From a virus: a stretch of 46,814 nt of DNA. The notes under the pieces were generated by a model. That model made no database searches. It was not told where the DNA came from and was given only the letters and a program-made list of their open reading frames with translations. The position numbers and the translations under genes were made by a program. Every line of letters begins with the position of its first letter. Within the stretch, counting starts at the first letter, position 1. Below are positions 28,301-37,582 of the stretch, in pieces. The stretch covers positions 1 to 46,814 of the IMG/VR virus record IMGVR_UViG_3300028786_000012; one strand, 5' to 3'.

Positions 28301-31300
28301 TCACAGTGGTTTGCAGGTTACTGATAGTGGTAGCTTGACCGGCGAGAGCAGTTTCAGATGCTCCTACACGACTATCCAATCCACTCAGTTGTTGGGCTTG
28401 GGAAGTGATTGTCCCGCCCTGCGAAGTGATGCTTGCAGTGTTAACTTGAACTTGGGCAGACATCGCACCAAACTCTTTCACCACTTGGCCCACATCTTTC
28501 CAGTAGTTCAAGTTAGGTGGTGTCGAGTCAACTGGCACATCTGTTAGTGCTTGGTACAGGCGCTGACTAGAGCGAACGATATCTCCAGACTTATAAGTCT
28601 TGGTCTTGTCGTACACAAGGGCATCGACAATACCGTTAAGCTGTTCTTTCAGGCCATTTACGGTCCCACTGATATCCGATACAGAATCGTTCAGGTCGTT
28701 AACATCGCTCTGAACTTGTTGCTCCAAACCAGTAACTTCTGCTTCCAGCCAACTCACATCTAGTTTGGTTTGATCGATATCGATCTTGGTTGTGTCCAAC
28801 TCTGAGAGGAGGTCGTGACCAAGTTGCGTACGTTCGATCTCTCCAACAATCGAAGCAAGGATCTTGTCAGTACCATACTCGGAGATACCATAAGTCCACG
28901 GAGTCCATGCACCCTGATTACCAGTACGGTCGATCAGACGGCCACGGTAGAAGCGGACAACACCGCCAAGCATGTTAGTCTTGACGTAGGTTACAGCAGG
29001 GTAGGCAACATACGACAACTCAGCAGTGTTAGTGCCGTTGATGTCAATCGCCTCTTGCAATTGGATGTAGGCACCATCTTCCGATCCCGGCGTGAATGCC
29101 CAGTTAATACGGATACCAAAGATTTCTGGTGCAGTGGTGAAGGCGGTTAGGGTCGGCGGAGCACCAACTTTACCATCCAGTTGTGTGTTCGTAGATTCAA
29201 CCCAAACAGACTTAGTACCTATGGCGTTGATCGCTCGTACACGGGCTTGGTAAGCACCCTTGTAGATTCCCTTCACATCGAAGCCAGCCGAAGCTGTAAG
29301 ACCTACTGTGTTCCAATCACCACCGTCTTTCCGCCATTGTGCCTCATAGTTCATGGCACCCGCTACCGGGGTCCACTTCACAGACATAGTAGTTACAGCC
29401 ATTGTCTGTTCTACGAAGGTGAAGGCTGTCAGGGTCAGGTTAGTTGGAGCTGCTTGTCCACCCGCTGGGATGGAAGTGATTGGACGCGACTCTAGGCGAG
29501 CCCCGTTATCCACTGCTGCAAACTTACTGTCTTCGTACTGTACGCCTGTTACTTCGTACTGCCCTTCGTCATCACCCCAAGCTACTTTCGTAACACGGTA
29601 CAGTTGAGATTTCAGGGTTGTCTTCTCGACATACCAACCCAACTCTGAAGTTGGAATCGCTGAGTAGTTCGTTGTGACTGTGACTACCTTACCATTGACG
29701 CTCAGGACTGTGCGGCCTTCACTCGCTACACCGTCAGGCTTGTTGACATACAGGATGTCGCCAGCGACGGCATTGGATACGCGATCTAGTGTTACAGTGT
29801 TTAGTGTTGCGGTGCTGATGCGTCCTGCAAGGTTAACCCCTGCGAGTACTTGGTCAGCAACACCGATTACTTCACCCGGCTTAGGCAGGTAACCCTCAAG
29901 GCCAAGTTTGAATGTGACCAGTCTATTCAGACTGTTGGTCAGCATTGTGTACTTACCTTTACGTTGAGCCTGTCCACGACTGGTGCAACCGATAGCAGAA
30001 AGTTCTGCTTGTGCCCACGTCTTATAACGCTGCACGAGGTTGAGGTCGTTAACTGCCTCTACGGCTGTTTCAAAGTGGTTCTCTGGGTTATCGTAAGATA
30101 CCAGAGACGAAGTGTAGATTGTCTTCTCAGAAGTCGAGCCGTAGGAAAACTTACCGTCAATTACGTTACTGCGATTGTAGTTACGAACAGTGTTGACTGC
30201 AACAGGCATGTCTGCCGATGCAACCATCTGCGTACCACTCCAGTAAAGCATGCCGTTGAAGATGCCTACGATGTCTCTGAGAACTTGCCAAGCCTCTTTA
30301 CGAGACTGGATATAGATGTTGCAAGTGTAACGTGGTTCAGTACCACCAGCTCCGTTAGAAACCATCACGTCACAGTACTGGGCAACTTGGTACAAGGTCC
30401 ACTTATCAACCATTGTTGCCTTGATGCGAGAACCGAGGCCGAAGCGTTCGTTTGTTACGAGGTCATAGAAGACCCACGCTGGGTTATCTGTCCATGCCCA
30501 CTTGAAAGCACCGTTCCAAACACCCGTGTAGATTCGTGTGACCGGGTTGTAGTTCGAAGGTACTTGAATCAAGCGACCTTTGGTCTTCAGGGAAATCCTC
30601 GGGATAGAGGTTCCACCGAACAACTCTGCGTCGAACTCTACATACAGCAGGGCTGTGTTAGGGTAACGAAGGCGGGCGTCGATCACTTCACCAACGGACT
30701 TCACCGTCATAATGTCTTGGAACTTTACATTGTTCTGGTTTGGTGTGATCCGACGAACACGCAATGTCCAAGATGTTCCCGGCTTCGGTAGGTTCAGACG
30801 GTGAGTACGGTTGTACTCTACAGTTGTCTTACCTTTGTTTGTATCCCACTGCCCTTGTTCAACGTATGCCCCACCGTTAGTGGAGATATCAATTGCGTAG
30901 GCAATGTTGTAGCCAACGATGTCTCCGTTATCCTTTTGCTGGAACAGGGAAGGCCATGCAAGGGTTACGCGGATCGCATCAAGTTGCGAGTTGGTGATGA
31001 GCCGGGTGTAGGCTACAGCGTTAGTTAGGTCGAAGCCAATTGGGTACTCGTTCGAGATGTCTGGCATCCCGGCGATGTGTGCTTGATCGATGGTCCCGGG
31101 GCGGTATTCCCACTTAACCCCACCGAAGTTTTCCAACCCGGTCCCACTTTCTAGAGGAGTTCCGTTAAGGTAAATGTCTTGTGCGGTTGGGACGCCTGCA
31201 AACTCACCTTCACCGATGGCAACAAGTACCTTGGCGAAAGACTTTGAGAGTAAGTTGTTTCTTGTCTCAGCGGGTTGGTGGGCTTTCTGGCTTCCACCCT

Positions 31301-31328
31301 TATGGCCTTGCAGAACTACTTGTTCCAT
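25383..31328 (-). CDS. Tail tip/host specificity protein (lambda J-like), 1981 aa
   Basis: ATG at 31328 preceded by GAGGAA. The N-terminal part (KAHQPAETRNNLLSKSF, then AQDIYLNGTPLES) matches the lambda J tail-hub domain, followed by fibronectin type III-like modules at about residues 630-820. A coiled-coil region follows, with repeated TTVTQQGN(S/T)IT(S/T)QG-type segments from about 980 to 1700, interrupted by two carbohydrate-binding-like modules (each starting near NLL). The C-terminal region shows IGTA repeats (NAMIGTATIGTAMIADGTI) typical of central fibre helices. Recognises the host receptor. The length exceeds lambda J (about 1130 aa). Confidence 0.9.
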   Translation of the reverse strand: MEQVVLQGHKGGSQKAHQPAETRNNLLSKSFAKVLVAIGEGEFAGVPTAQDIYLNGTPLESGTGLENFGGVKWEYRPGTIDQAHIAGMPDISNEYPIGFDLTNAVAYTRLITNSQLDAIRVTLAWPSLFQQKDNGDIVGYNIAYAIDISTNGGAYVEQGQWDTNKGKTTVEYNRTHRLNLPKPGTSWTLRVRRITPNQNNVKFQDIMTVKSVGEVIDARLRYPNTALLYVEFDAELFGGTSIPRISLKTKGRLIQVPSNYNPVTRIYTGVWNGAFKWAWTDNPAWVFYDLVTNERFGLGSRIKATMVDKWTLYQVAQYCDVMVSNGAGGTEPRYTCNIYIQSRKEAWQVLRDIVGIFNGMLYWSGTQMVASADMPVAVNTVRNYNRSNVIDGKFSYGSTSEKTIYTSSLVSYDNPENHFETAVEAVNDLNLVQRYKTWAQAELSAIGCTSRGQAQRKGKYTMLTNSLNRLVTFKLGLEGYLPKPGEVIGVADQVLAGVNLAGRISTATLNTVTLDRVSNAVAGDILYVNKPDGVASEGRTVLSVNGKVVTVTTNYSAIPTSELGWYVEKTTLKSQLYRVTKVAWGDDEGQYEVTGVQYEDSKFAAVDNGARLESRPITSIPAGGQAAPTNLTLTAFTFVEQTMAVTTMSVKWTPVAGAMNYEAQWRKDGGDWNTVGLTASAGFDVKGIYKGAYQARVRAINAIGTKSVWVESTNTQLDGKVGAPPTLTAFTTAPEIFGIRINWAFTPGSEDGAYIQLQEAIDINGTNTAELSYVAYPAVTYVKTNMLGGVVRFYRGRLIDRTGNQGAWTPWTYGISEYGTDKILASIVGEIERTQLGHDLLSELDTTKIDIDQTKLDVSWLEAEVTGLEQQVQSDVNDLNDSVSDISGTVNGLKEQLNGIVDALVYDKTKTYKSGDIVRSSQRLYQALTDVPVDSTPPNLNYWKDVGQVVKEFGAMSAQVQVNTASITSQGGTITSQAQQLSGLDSRVGASETALAGQATTISNLQTTVTQQGNSITSQGQAITDVTASVGQLGASGVNLLPAEYAVYNAALPVLGGSSFTTTSVADAATLRGYALKVDFTSASTGLTAFFARGINGPDANMSMKPQKYIISYYAKASVDGHVIAMYLKTFLADNVTALNSASATQQALTTGWARYSYVVDVSSASFTGNQMMLALQPNRSGVANRTVWLDRIMVEPVTGAQTTPSVFSAGPSNDQSAANAAATTALTARVTTAEGTITSQSSSITTLQNNVGSIGAAGTNLLVDTYSWLTSTTLPVTNKSSGSLDPIGVAVAEAASGFGYKFTTTGVSTGTYLMLCPTNNAAGWNMPMEAGTYLVSFWASSPTTASLRARLYSSTTSAYSPTITLTPTRTRYAVAVTQATAATQAVLFYYNMSGITATEITVDSVMVEKVAGTGTSQLASPFIAGNSAATTSGLVTTTSALSNTVTQQGNTITTQGQSITNISAAVDFKEVDELYAEGDTDGQIADALQIANGAATATTSLTATVSQQGDIITAQGQSITSLTSSLTGVQGSVTGQGTAIQNLQTTTTQQGNTITVQGQSLTALSSDLDIAESNITANSTAITNLTTTVTNVDGKVDATTREVRALTATARQNDGTGDLADALNMWRNTAAIQTESIARANEDGAMASMIETITATVNDNIAAIQTEATARATADDVSASYIQTLITKSGDNAAAIQTEATARASGDSANATQITTLQANLGTTNANVVTNANAIATTNGQLAAAYSVKLGITSGGVYYGAGMGIGIENTPAGMQSQVIFLADRFAIMNSASGVYTAPFVVQGGQVIINNAMIGTATIGTAMIADGTITSAKIPAAQIGTAHIMDATISTAKIQDLSVSTLKIGNESVIVPRWAGYAPTYNCNGTWQTPLSLSFTLPVGGMVFVTYCSGFGSYGTKVYTYQLIVDSTLVAQSSANWSDSSITLGAGLYLAAGTHTAVFQINGEAGCVLSYQNLMVQGIMK

Positions 31329-31337
31329 TTGATTCCT

Positions 31338-31922
31338 CTACTGCCGATCCTCTGCATAGATTCCGGCTGAAATAACTGCACCGCCAATCTCCCTGTACCC
31401 GTATAGGATTCCAACAGGAGTGCCTTGCGCAGTTGTGTTAACTGGTCCGCCAAATGCGTAGGCGGCTGTGTTCTCGTCATCATTCTTGGTCTTGAGCCCC
31501 CTCGCTGTTGGTGACAGCATCTGAATAACCCCACCAACAACCATCGCAATACCTGCGTTAATTAGGAAGGGAGATACGGGGTTAGCGGGAAACATGACGT
31601 TACCGACTACGCCAGCAGCAATAAGGATGGCTCCGACGATTACTTGGATAGTACCACTCTTCCGACCGCCATAGACTGGAGCGATACGAATCTCCTCCTT
31701 GGCGCCTAGTGATAGTTCTTCTTCCCCAATGTTCTGCTTACCGTTGAATACTGCGAAGGCCATGCCCCGATGTTCGGCTGTTTCAAGGTAGTGCTTAAAT
31801 CCCGGCACCATGATGCTGAGGGCATGTACGGCCTCTGCGGGACTCTTTACGAATAGATCAAACTCTCGGCCAAACTTACGCAAGTGGCCGTATAGCTTAA
31901 CTTTGACTAGTCTTTCTGACAT
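31338..31922 (-). CDS. Tail assembly protein I-like (lambda I), 194 aa
   Basis: ATG at 31922 overlaps the K-like gene's end by 26 bases, as in lambda. It has a ubiquitin-like N-terminal part (VKVKLYGHLRKFG, then GAKEEIRIAPVYGGRKSG) and a hydrophobic C-terminal half with Gly-rich segments (GTIQVIVGAILIAAGVVG). Needed for tail tip assembly. Confidence 0.8.
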   Translation of the reverse strand: MSERLVKVKLYGHLRKFGREFDLFVKSPAEAVHALSIMVPGFKHYLETAEHRGMAFAVFNGKQNIGEEELSLGAKEEIRIAPVYGGRKSGTIQVIVGAILIAAGVVGNVMFPANPVSPFLINAGIAMVVGGVIQMLSPTARGLKTKNDDENTAAYAFGGPVNTTAQGTPVGILYGYREIGGAVISAGIYAEDRQ

Positions 31923-32724
31923 AATCTTTGTGCCTCAACACGAATGATGTTCTTTGCAGCCACTGGCCTCCGTAGATTTCAACTGCGGACTTGCGTGAAT
32001 ACATGTGATGCAAGATGAATGGCCCTTGTCCAAAGATGTCCAGAGGTTCGCTAGGAAGTTCTGGATAATTCCCCAAGTAGATGGCTGCGTGGTTGGGGTG
32101 ATAACTCCGCCCAATCTGCATCACCACCATATCTCCAACTTGAATCTCATCGAGTGGAACCTTATAGAAGCCACTAGCGAGGAAGTTCAGTTCATAGAGC
32201 GACGGGCCATCTTTAACTTCCCACCAATTGTCTTCCCGGGTGAACTCTGGGAATACCAGATCACTGGTGCGGTAGTAGTAGTCTGCACAGCACTGCCAAC
32301 AGTCGTGGAGGCCGTGAACAAATTCTCTACCTGTCAGTGGAGTTTCACCTTGAGCTACAACCTGCCTAAAATCGCCGTCAGGCCACGCTACAATGATCCA
32401 AGGCGTCGGTATGGCTTCAGGGTCTAGAAGCCTCTCCATCGCGTAGTAGCGCTCCATGAAGGCAAGATCGTAAGTACTGGGTTGGGAGGTTGCGTCAGGG
32501 TGTGAGTGAACAATGGCTTCCAGCTCCCCTAAGTCCATAGCATCAGTCATGTCTTCTGGGCAGAGCTGGAATTCTTCAGTAGGGTCACTGGAGAGGTTCT
32601 TACAAGGGAAGTACTGGGGACTGCCTTGGATACTCACTACGACACCACAGCATTCCCGTGGGTATTCTTTTGCTGCGTGACGGCGGATATCTTCCCGCAC
32701 ATTCTCATTGTCAAAAACTTCCAT
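31897..32724 (-). CDS. Tail tip peptidase K-like: JAB/MPN plus NlpC/P60, 275 aa
   Basis: ATG at 32724 follows AAGGA; the frame extends to 32805 but would overlap L. The N-terminal half holds a JAMM metalloprotease motif (HSHPDATSQPSTYD), followed by an NlpC/P60 fold with Cys in LHDCWQCC and a catalytic-type His in PNHAAIYLG. In lambda-like tails this protein acts at the tail tip and on peptidoglycan. It lies between L and I. Confidence 0.85.
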   Translation of the reverse strand: MEVFDNENVREDIRRHAAKEYPRECCGVVVSIQGSPQYFPCKNLSSDPTEEFQLCPEDMTDAMDLGELEAIVHSHPDATSQPSTYDLAFMERYYAMERLLDPEAIPTPWIIVAWPDGDFRQVVAQGETPLTGREFVHGLHDCWQCCADYYYRTSDLVFPEFTREDNWWEVKDGPSLYELNFLASGFYKVPLDEIQVGDMVVMQIGRSYHPNHAAIYLGNYPELPSEPLDIFGQGPFILHHMYSRKSAVEIYGGQWLQRTSFVLRHKDYVRKTSQS

Positions 32725-32732
32725 TTGAATCC

Positions 32733-33464
32733 TTAGTTCATTAGTGCAGACGCTGGGAAGCCACCAAACGACAAGGGGTTTGTTGCACCTTGGCGTGGCT
32801 TGCATCCTGTGCTCAATAGTCCAGAGCAGCGATCTTTGTTTGGGTCTGTTACTACGTTCCCATCCCCATCGAAGTAGTTGGTCCCTGTGTATCCACAGTC
32901 CGCTCCACGGTATTGACCTTGAAGCATCCAGTAGCAGATAGAGTGAATCTGCCGAGCTGGGATAAGTTTCCCAGAAGTGTCAGCAGGGTTCGATAGGTTC
33001 CACGTGATTGCGGTATTGTCTTCACTACTCTTGTGATCGATATACCAAACCTGCACGAACTCTTGAGTTGAGTCAGCCCCGGGTTGTCCATCTAAGTAGT
33101 GCTGGAAGGTGATGTGGATCGTGACCTTAGCTTGTGCAAGGTCGTTCAATGCAAGACATAGTGCACTGATCGAGGCGTCTACGTTAGCTACAGCGAGTGA
33201 TGGGGAAGCGGGCGCTCCAGCTCCATCCATTGCGATACCTTCGATTCCGTAGGGCCAGCATGTATATGATTTACCCTGCCAGACAATTGTCTTGGGGGTT
33301 AGTTCTGTACCAGCAGCAGAGGCTGCCAGTAGTTCTGCTTGAGTGTACTCGACGTTATAGTTATGGAACGCCAGTACGGGTCCACCAAAGTCTGTACAGT
33401 CAACCTCAATTAGCCGGACACGTTGCCCGGGTTGCAGAGTCTGAACGTCTAAGTTAATTGGCAT
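32733..33464 (-). CDS. Minor tail protein L-like (lambda L), 243 aa
   Basis: ATG at 33464. The C-terminal part carries four Cys residues (ICYW, CGY, RCSG and GCKP) at positions matching the Fe-S cluster domain of lambda L. N-terminal beta-rich region. Part of the tail tip. Confidence 0.8.
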   Translation of the reverse strand: MPINLDVQTLQPGQRVRLIEVDCTDFGGPVLAFHNYNVEYTQAELLAASAAGTELTPKTIVWQGKSYTCWPYGIEGIAMDGAGAPASPSLAVANVDASISALCLALNDLAQAKVTIHITFQHYLDGQPGADSTQEFVQVWYIDHKSSEDNTAITWNLSNPADTSGKLIPARQIHSICYWMLQGQYRGADCGYTGTNYFDGDGNVVTDPNKDRCSGLLSTGCKPRQGATNPLSFGGFPASALMN

Positions 33465-33476
33465 CAGCCCTCCTTA

Positions 33477-33815
33477 TTAAGCTGCGTATGATTTAGTGAA
33501 TGTGCCTGAGAAGGCGAATGTGTTCCCGCCAAGTTCATTGGGCTTAGGGTTCTTACACTTCCACAGGCCGATCTTTCCGAGTGGGTTCGTCCAGTAGAAC
33601 GACTTATACCCACCGAGTGCGTCCATGAAATCCATGATCAGGTTGCAATCAACATCTGTGCCTGTCCATGTGATATCCCATGCTTCTGTTTTATTGTTAA
33701 CTCCTTCCCCGGCCTCTTGGATATACCCGTCACCCATCTGGGCTGAACGAACTGTGTATCCAATTGTCGGAGAGGCTTGGATATTCACTACCCATGTAAA
33801 TGTTGGCGTTGCCAT
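33477..33815 (-). CDS. Minor tail protein M-like (lambda M), 112 aa
   Basis: ATG at 33815. It matches lambda M and related minor tail proteins: an N-terminal strand (FTWVVNIQASPTIGYTVRSA), a central GDGYIQEAGEG block, FMDALGGYKSFYW, and ending FAFSGTFTKSY. Short, beta-sandwich protein of the tail tip. It follows the hairpin at 33834. Confidence 0.85.
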   Translation of the reverse strand: MATPTFTWVVNIQASPTIGYTVRSAQMGDGYIQEAGEGVNNKTEAWDITWTGTDVDCNLIMDFMDALGGYKSFYWTNPLGKIGLWKCKNPKPNELGGNTFAFSGTFTKSYAA

Positions 33816-33833
33816 ATGTACCTCTAAAAGAAG

Positions 33834-33849
33834 AGGGGCCGAAGCCCCT
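33834..33849 (-). other. Intercistronic hairpin after tape measure gene
   Basis: AGGGGC (33834-33839), CGAA, GCCCCT (33844-33849); on the minus strand the loop is TTCG, an unusually stable tetraloop, followed by CTTCTTTT. Likely attenuating terminator. Confidence 0.6.
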
Positions 33850-33854
33850 TTCTA

Positions 33855-36800
33855 TCAACCTTGCTGTGATTTCCAGATGTCTCCACCCGGTTGCAGATCC
33901 TTGCTCATCAGTTGCTTGTAACGTTGATCAACGAATTGACCGATGTCTTTACCGAATGAGTTGTAACCCGGATCGCTTGCAGTGCTACTGTTGTTACCCT
34001 TACCGTCGATATTGACTTGAACTAGAACTCCGCCGCCTGTACCAGCACTGGCTTGTTGTAGTCCACCAAGATCAACTTGAGCACGAACACCCAGAGAGCC
34101 GTCCGCTGCACGAGTCAGTGGCATGATTGCTTCCGGGCCTTTCTCGCCCATCTGCCCGAGATTGAAGTCAGTAGGCTTACTTACAACCGAGTTGGTGAAT
34201 GCACCACCCTTGGCGAAGAACTGCTTACCGCCATCCCAAGCACCACCTTTAGCCTGCTTGAGAGTCCAGCCAGCTAAGTTATCGTAGCCCTGAGCATTTG
34301 AACCACTCGGGGCGGCTGCACCGCCGAACATACCGAACATCGCTGACAGGGCACTTGACGCAGCAGCCTTAACCGCCATACGTGCCATATCCGACAAGAT
34401 TGATTTAGTCAGATCTGCGAATGAAAGCTTCCCAGTTGTAACGAAACCAACAATTGCGTCTTCCATACTACTGAAGGCACTAGTGAAAGCCTCATTAGTC
34501 AGGTTGGCGTAGTTCTGACCATCCTCAATATACTGCTTGAATGCACCAGAGATACCAGCTCCCCAATCACGTTGGGCAGTACGCATGTCCTCGTAGTTCT
34601 GGACAATCTGGTCTTTCATCTTGGTATGGGCAGTTGCCGCTGCTGTCAACTTCTGAGCGACTTCACCAGCTAGTTCTGGATTCTCTGCACGTTGGTTGTT
34701 AAGGGAGCGAACTTCGTCCGCGTAGCGATCATCTTCAGAGTTCATCTGGTCAGATACGCCACGTTGGCCGCTACTCATCGCCAGTCCAGCACGATCCCGT
34801 TGCCCTGCTGTACGCAAGTTGTTGACCATCTGTTCCAAAGATTCGTTGTAAGCTTTAACGTTCTGAGTTTGGCGCTTCAGACGTTTCTCTTCTTCAGCCG
34901 CAGACTTGTTCAGATCTTTCTGAGCAGTAGCTTCAGCAACAACCATCTTGGAACGGGCATCTGCAATCTTCCGATCCAATGAGATAGTCTGATTGGCAGA
35001 GATGTTCTTACTACCCTTCAGAGCTTCCAGAGCGGCGATTTGATCTTGGTATGCAATCTGAGTCTTCGCAGACTCTTCACTCAGTAACTGTTGACGCTTA
35101 GTGAATCCAGATTCAGCAGATAAGGTGCCAGCCTCTTGTTGAGCTTTAACGGCTTCAGTCAGTGTTGCATACTGAGCCTTAATCTCACTAACCTTGTTCT
35201 GAAGGTCGTTTACATCTGTGTCATCGATAGTTGCAGATTTTGGTCCGCCCTTATCCTTGAATGTCTCTCTAGCCTGAGCCTTAGCTTTCTCAACATCGGC
35301 GTCAGTGATTGTGTATCCAGCTTTACGGGCTGACGCAACCTCTCTATCAATAGTTTTCAGGGCCGTCGCAAGTTTGTCAGCCTTATCGGCAGTCTCTACA
35401 AGCGACTTCTGGAAATCTTCGAAGTCCTTAGTACCCTGCTTAACAGCCTCGCCACGGAACATTGCTTCCCGTGCGGCCTTCTGGTCATCAACTTCTTGTT
35501 GAAGTCGATCTTTCCATGCGTCGTTAGTTGACTTCCCACCCGGCTCTTGTGCAGCGAATCCACCCCCGAAGAGGTTTAGACCAGCGGCACGCTTGTTGAC
35601 ATTCTTGATAATCTGATCAAGATCATCTTCCAGTGTCTTCGGACGGCCAATGTCGAGCATGGCATCCCAAGCTTCTTTAGCGGCACCCGTAATACCGTTC
35701 CAAGCTTTCTCGACGGACCCTTGCTTACTGATGATTTCATCGGCACGGGTAGTCAAAGTATCTGCGTACTCGTTCTGTAGGAGCGTAGCGGCCTCAGCCT
35801 CTCTCCCCTGTTTAACCAGAGCAGTTGCTTGTTGGTAGATAGATGCGGTCAGGAAGTTGGTTTGTTCGTTGAGCTTCTTCGCAGCATCAAGTGGATCACC
35901 ACCCAGTGCAGCAAATTGCTTCACAGTTTCAGCCGCAGCCGTACCAGAAGCTTTCTCCCACTTCACAGCAGCAGTTGTCAGTCCAACAAAACTGTCAGCG
36001 GTAACTTGACCAGAGGCAGCGAGTTGAGCGAGAACTTCAGCAGCCTTCGAAGAGGTTCCTGCAATCCCATCAACTTCCTTCGCCATATCAGCCATAGCTG
36101 CTACAGTCGTGCCAGCGGCGTTACCAGTAGAGACTAGAGACAGGCGATAAGCATCACCCTCTTTAGCTCCTAGGTTGTATGCAACAGCGAGAGCAGCGAG
36201 AGCACCGGCAAACACAGTGACAGGGTTAATAAGCCCCATGATAGCGCCTGCGACACCCTTGATGCCCGGTCCAATACCACCAAACATATCCTTGATCTGT
36301 CCACCTTGTTGCAGCAGAACAGTCAGGGGAGCTTGTCCACCTTGCAGGGATACGATGATGTCAGTGAATTGGGCAGGGAGCCCTTGCTGAGCCTGACGAA
36401 CTTGCTTGGCAGTGATGCCAGTCTTATTCAAGGCTGAGTTGTACTTCTCAGTACTTTGGCGGGCACGGTCGATAATGCCCTGATATCTAGTGTACTGCTC
36501 GGTCGTCAGGTTAGGCTTGTTCGCTTGAAGCGCCTTCTCCTGTGCGTCGAGTCTTTGGAGTGATCTGGTTACTGGGTCAATCGAGCCCAACAGGTTGTTT
36601 AGAGCCTTAGCCTCTGAGCCGATGGAAGATACAGCTTTGGCAGCAGACTTTTGAGACTGACTTGCTAGCTTTTCTTCTTCAGCGAAGCGCCTAAGTGTAC
36701 TCTGATATCTGATTTTGTCAATACGCTGAGTCTCATCAGACGCATCTTTTTGTGCTTTAGCTTCAGTTTTAGCTGCTGCAACACGTTGAGCCGTTACTTG

Positions 36801-37247
36801 GCTCTGAGATGATTGCGATGACTTAACCGCTGAAAGCTGTTTAGCCTCGTCAGCAGCACGCCGATCTGCCATCTTCAACCAAGAGTCGAGACGCTTTTGT
36901 TCAGAGGCAGCTTCAGCAGCAGCAACTTTTTGTTGTCTTGCAGCAGTGGTGGCACTATCTCTCTGATCTTTCTGTACGATAGCCTGACGGCGACTCGCAT
37001 TTGCAGCTTCTTCTTTGTCCCGGCGAGCGGACATTGCAAACCATTGGTCGTAGCGAGTTTCCTCGGCACGTTGGGCTTTAGCTTCAGCAGCAGCGGTTTT
37101 GTTTGCTGAGTCCTGTTTAACCTTACGGCTGGCAGACTCAGCCTGTGCCGAGCCGGAAGTTGCTTGGGTGAACTCTTTTAGTTTTTGTGTTGCAGACTCG
37201 ACTTGCGAGGAGTCTACCTTGATTTGCAACTCGGCAATATACGCCAT
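33855..37247 (-). CDS. Tail tape measure protein, 1130 aa
   Basis: ATG at 37247 follows GGAG. The first 300 residues form charged coiled coil; a conserved QQGLPAQFTDIIVSLQGGQ block near residue 290 starts the TMP_2-like domain. A hydrophobic segment (VTVFAGALAALAVAYNLG) is near 345-365, and the C-terminal part has GQMGEKGPEAIMPLTRAADG, typical of lambda-like tape measures. Sets tail length; about 170 nm would be expected from about 0.15 nm per residue. Confidence 0.92.
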   Translation of the reverse strand: MAYIAELQIKVDSSQVESATQKLKEFTQATSGSAQAESASRKVKQDSANKTAAAEAKAQRAEETRYDQWFAMSARRDKEEAANASRRQAIVQKDQRDSATTAARQQKVAAAEAASEQKRLDSWLKMADRRAADEAKQLSAVKSSQSSQSQVTAQRVAAAKTEAKAQKDASDETQRIDKIRYQSTLRRFAEEEKLASQSQKSAAKAVSSIGSEAKALNNLLGSIDPVTRSLQRLDAQEKALQANKPNLTTEQYTRYQGIIDRARQSTEKYNSALNKTGITAKQVRQAQQGLPAQFTDIIVSLQGGQAPLTVLLQQGGQIKDMFGGIGPGIKGVAGAIMGLINPVTVFAGALAALAVAYNLGAKEGDAYRLSLVSTGNAAGTTVAAMADMAKEVDGIAGTSSKAAEVLAQLAASGQVTADSFVGLTTAAVKWEKASGTAAAETVKQFAALGGDPLDAAKKLNEQTNFLTASIYQQATALVKQGREAEAATLLQNEYADTLTTRADEIISKQGSVEKAWNGITGAAKEAWDAMLDIGRPKTLEDDLDQIIKNVNKRAAGLNLFGGGFAAQEPGGKSTNDAWKDRLQQEVDDQKAAREAMFRGEAVKQGTKDFEDFQKSLVETADKADKLATALKTIDREVASARKAGYTITDADVEKAKAQARETFKDKGGPKSATIDDTDVNDLQNKVSEIKAQYATLTEAVKAQQEAGTLSAESGFTKRQQLLSEESAKTQIAYQDQIAALEALKGSKNISANQTISLDRKIADARSKMVVAEATAQKDLNKSAAEEEKRLKRQTQNVKAYNESLEQMVNNLRTAGQRDRAGLAMSSGQRGVSDQMNSEDDRYADEVRSLNNQRAENPELAGEVAQKLTAAATAHTKMKDQIVQNYEDMRTAQRDWGAGISGAFKQYIEDGQNYANLTNEAFTSAFSSMEDAIVGFVTTGKLSFADLTKSILSDMARMAVKAAASSALSAMFGMFGGAAAPSGSNAQGYDNLAGWTLKQAKGGAWDGGKQFFAKGGAFTNSVVSKPTDFNLGQMGEKGPEAIMPLTRAADGSLGVRAQVDLGGLQQASAGTGGGVLVQVNIDGKGNNSSTASDPGYNSFGKDIGQFVDQRYKQLMSKDLQPGGDIWKSQQG

Positions 37248-37261
37248 CGCGTCTCCAGTCC

Positions 37262-37582
37262 TTACTTATCTCTCGCCTCAGACATCTTCTTCAATACCTC
37301 CGCTTCCATCACGCGGATATCAGTGAATGCTAGGGGCATTTGTTCATCTGGAATCTCCGAATACTTAGCCACGATTGGCAAAGTCTGGTAGTCCAGTCCG
37401 ATAGCACCGCCCATACCGACTCTCCATTGGGTAGACATGGCTTCAAAGAGAACGAATGCAGGCCAGATGTCCGGCCATACTTCAATCTCCTCCTCTTCCA
37501 AATCCCCAAAAGAAAAGCCCCAAGCCGCCATTTTGTTAGCGTCTGGGGCTTGATCGTAAAGTGCACGAGCGGCGCTTCTTAG
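37262..37582 (-). CDS. Second tail assembly chaperone part (DUF1799-like), made by -1 frameshift
   Basis: The frame continues from the slippery site at 37582-37588 (product 124 + 106 residues, 230 in total). The sequence LRSAARALYDQAPDANKMAA precedes EEEEIEVWPDIWPAFVLFEA and STQWRVGMGGAIGLDYQTLP, the conserved DUF1799 signature. An internal ATG at 37531 exists but lacks a good site. Together with the upstream gene this is the equivalent of lambda GT. Confidence 0.85.
   Translation of the reverse strand, partial: LRSAARALYDQAPDANKMAAWGFSFGDLEEEEIEVWPDIWPAFVLFEAMSTQWRVGMGGAIGLDYQTLPIVAKYSEIPDEQMPLAFTDIRVMEAEVLKKMSEARDK

Noticed and set aside
29850-30791. 313-aa open frame on the plus strand
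   Set aside because: Antisense to the J-like tail tip gene; no ribosome binding site or domain.
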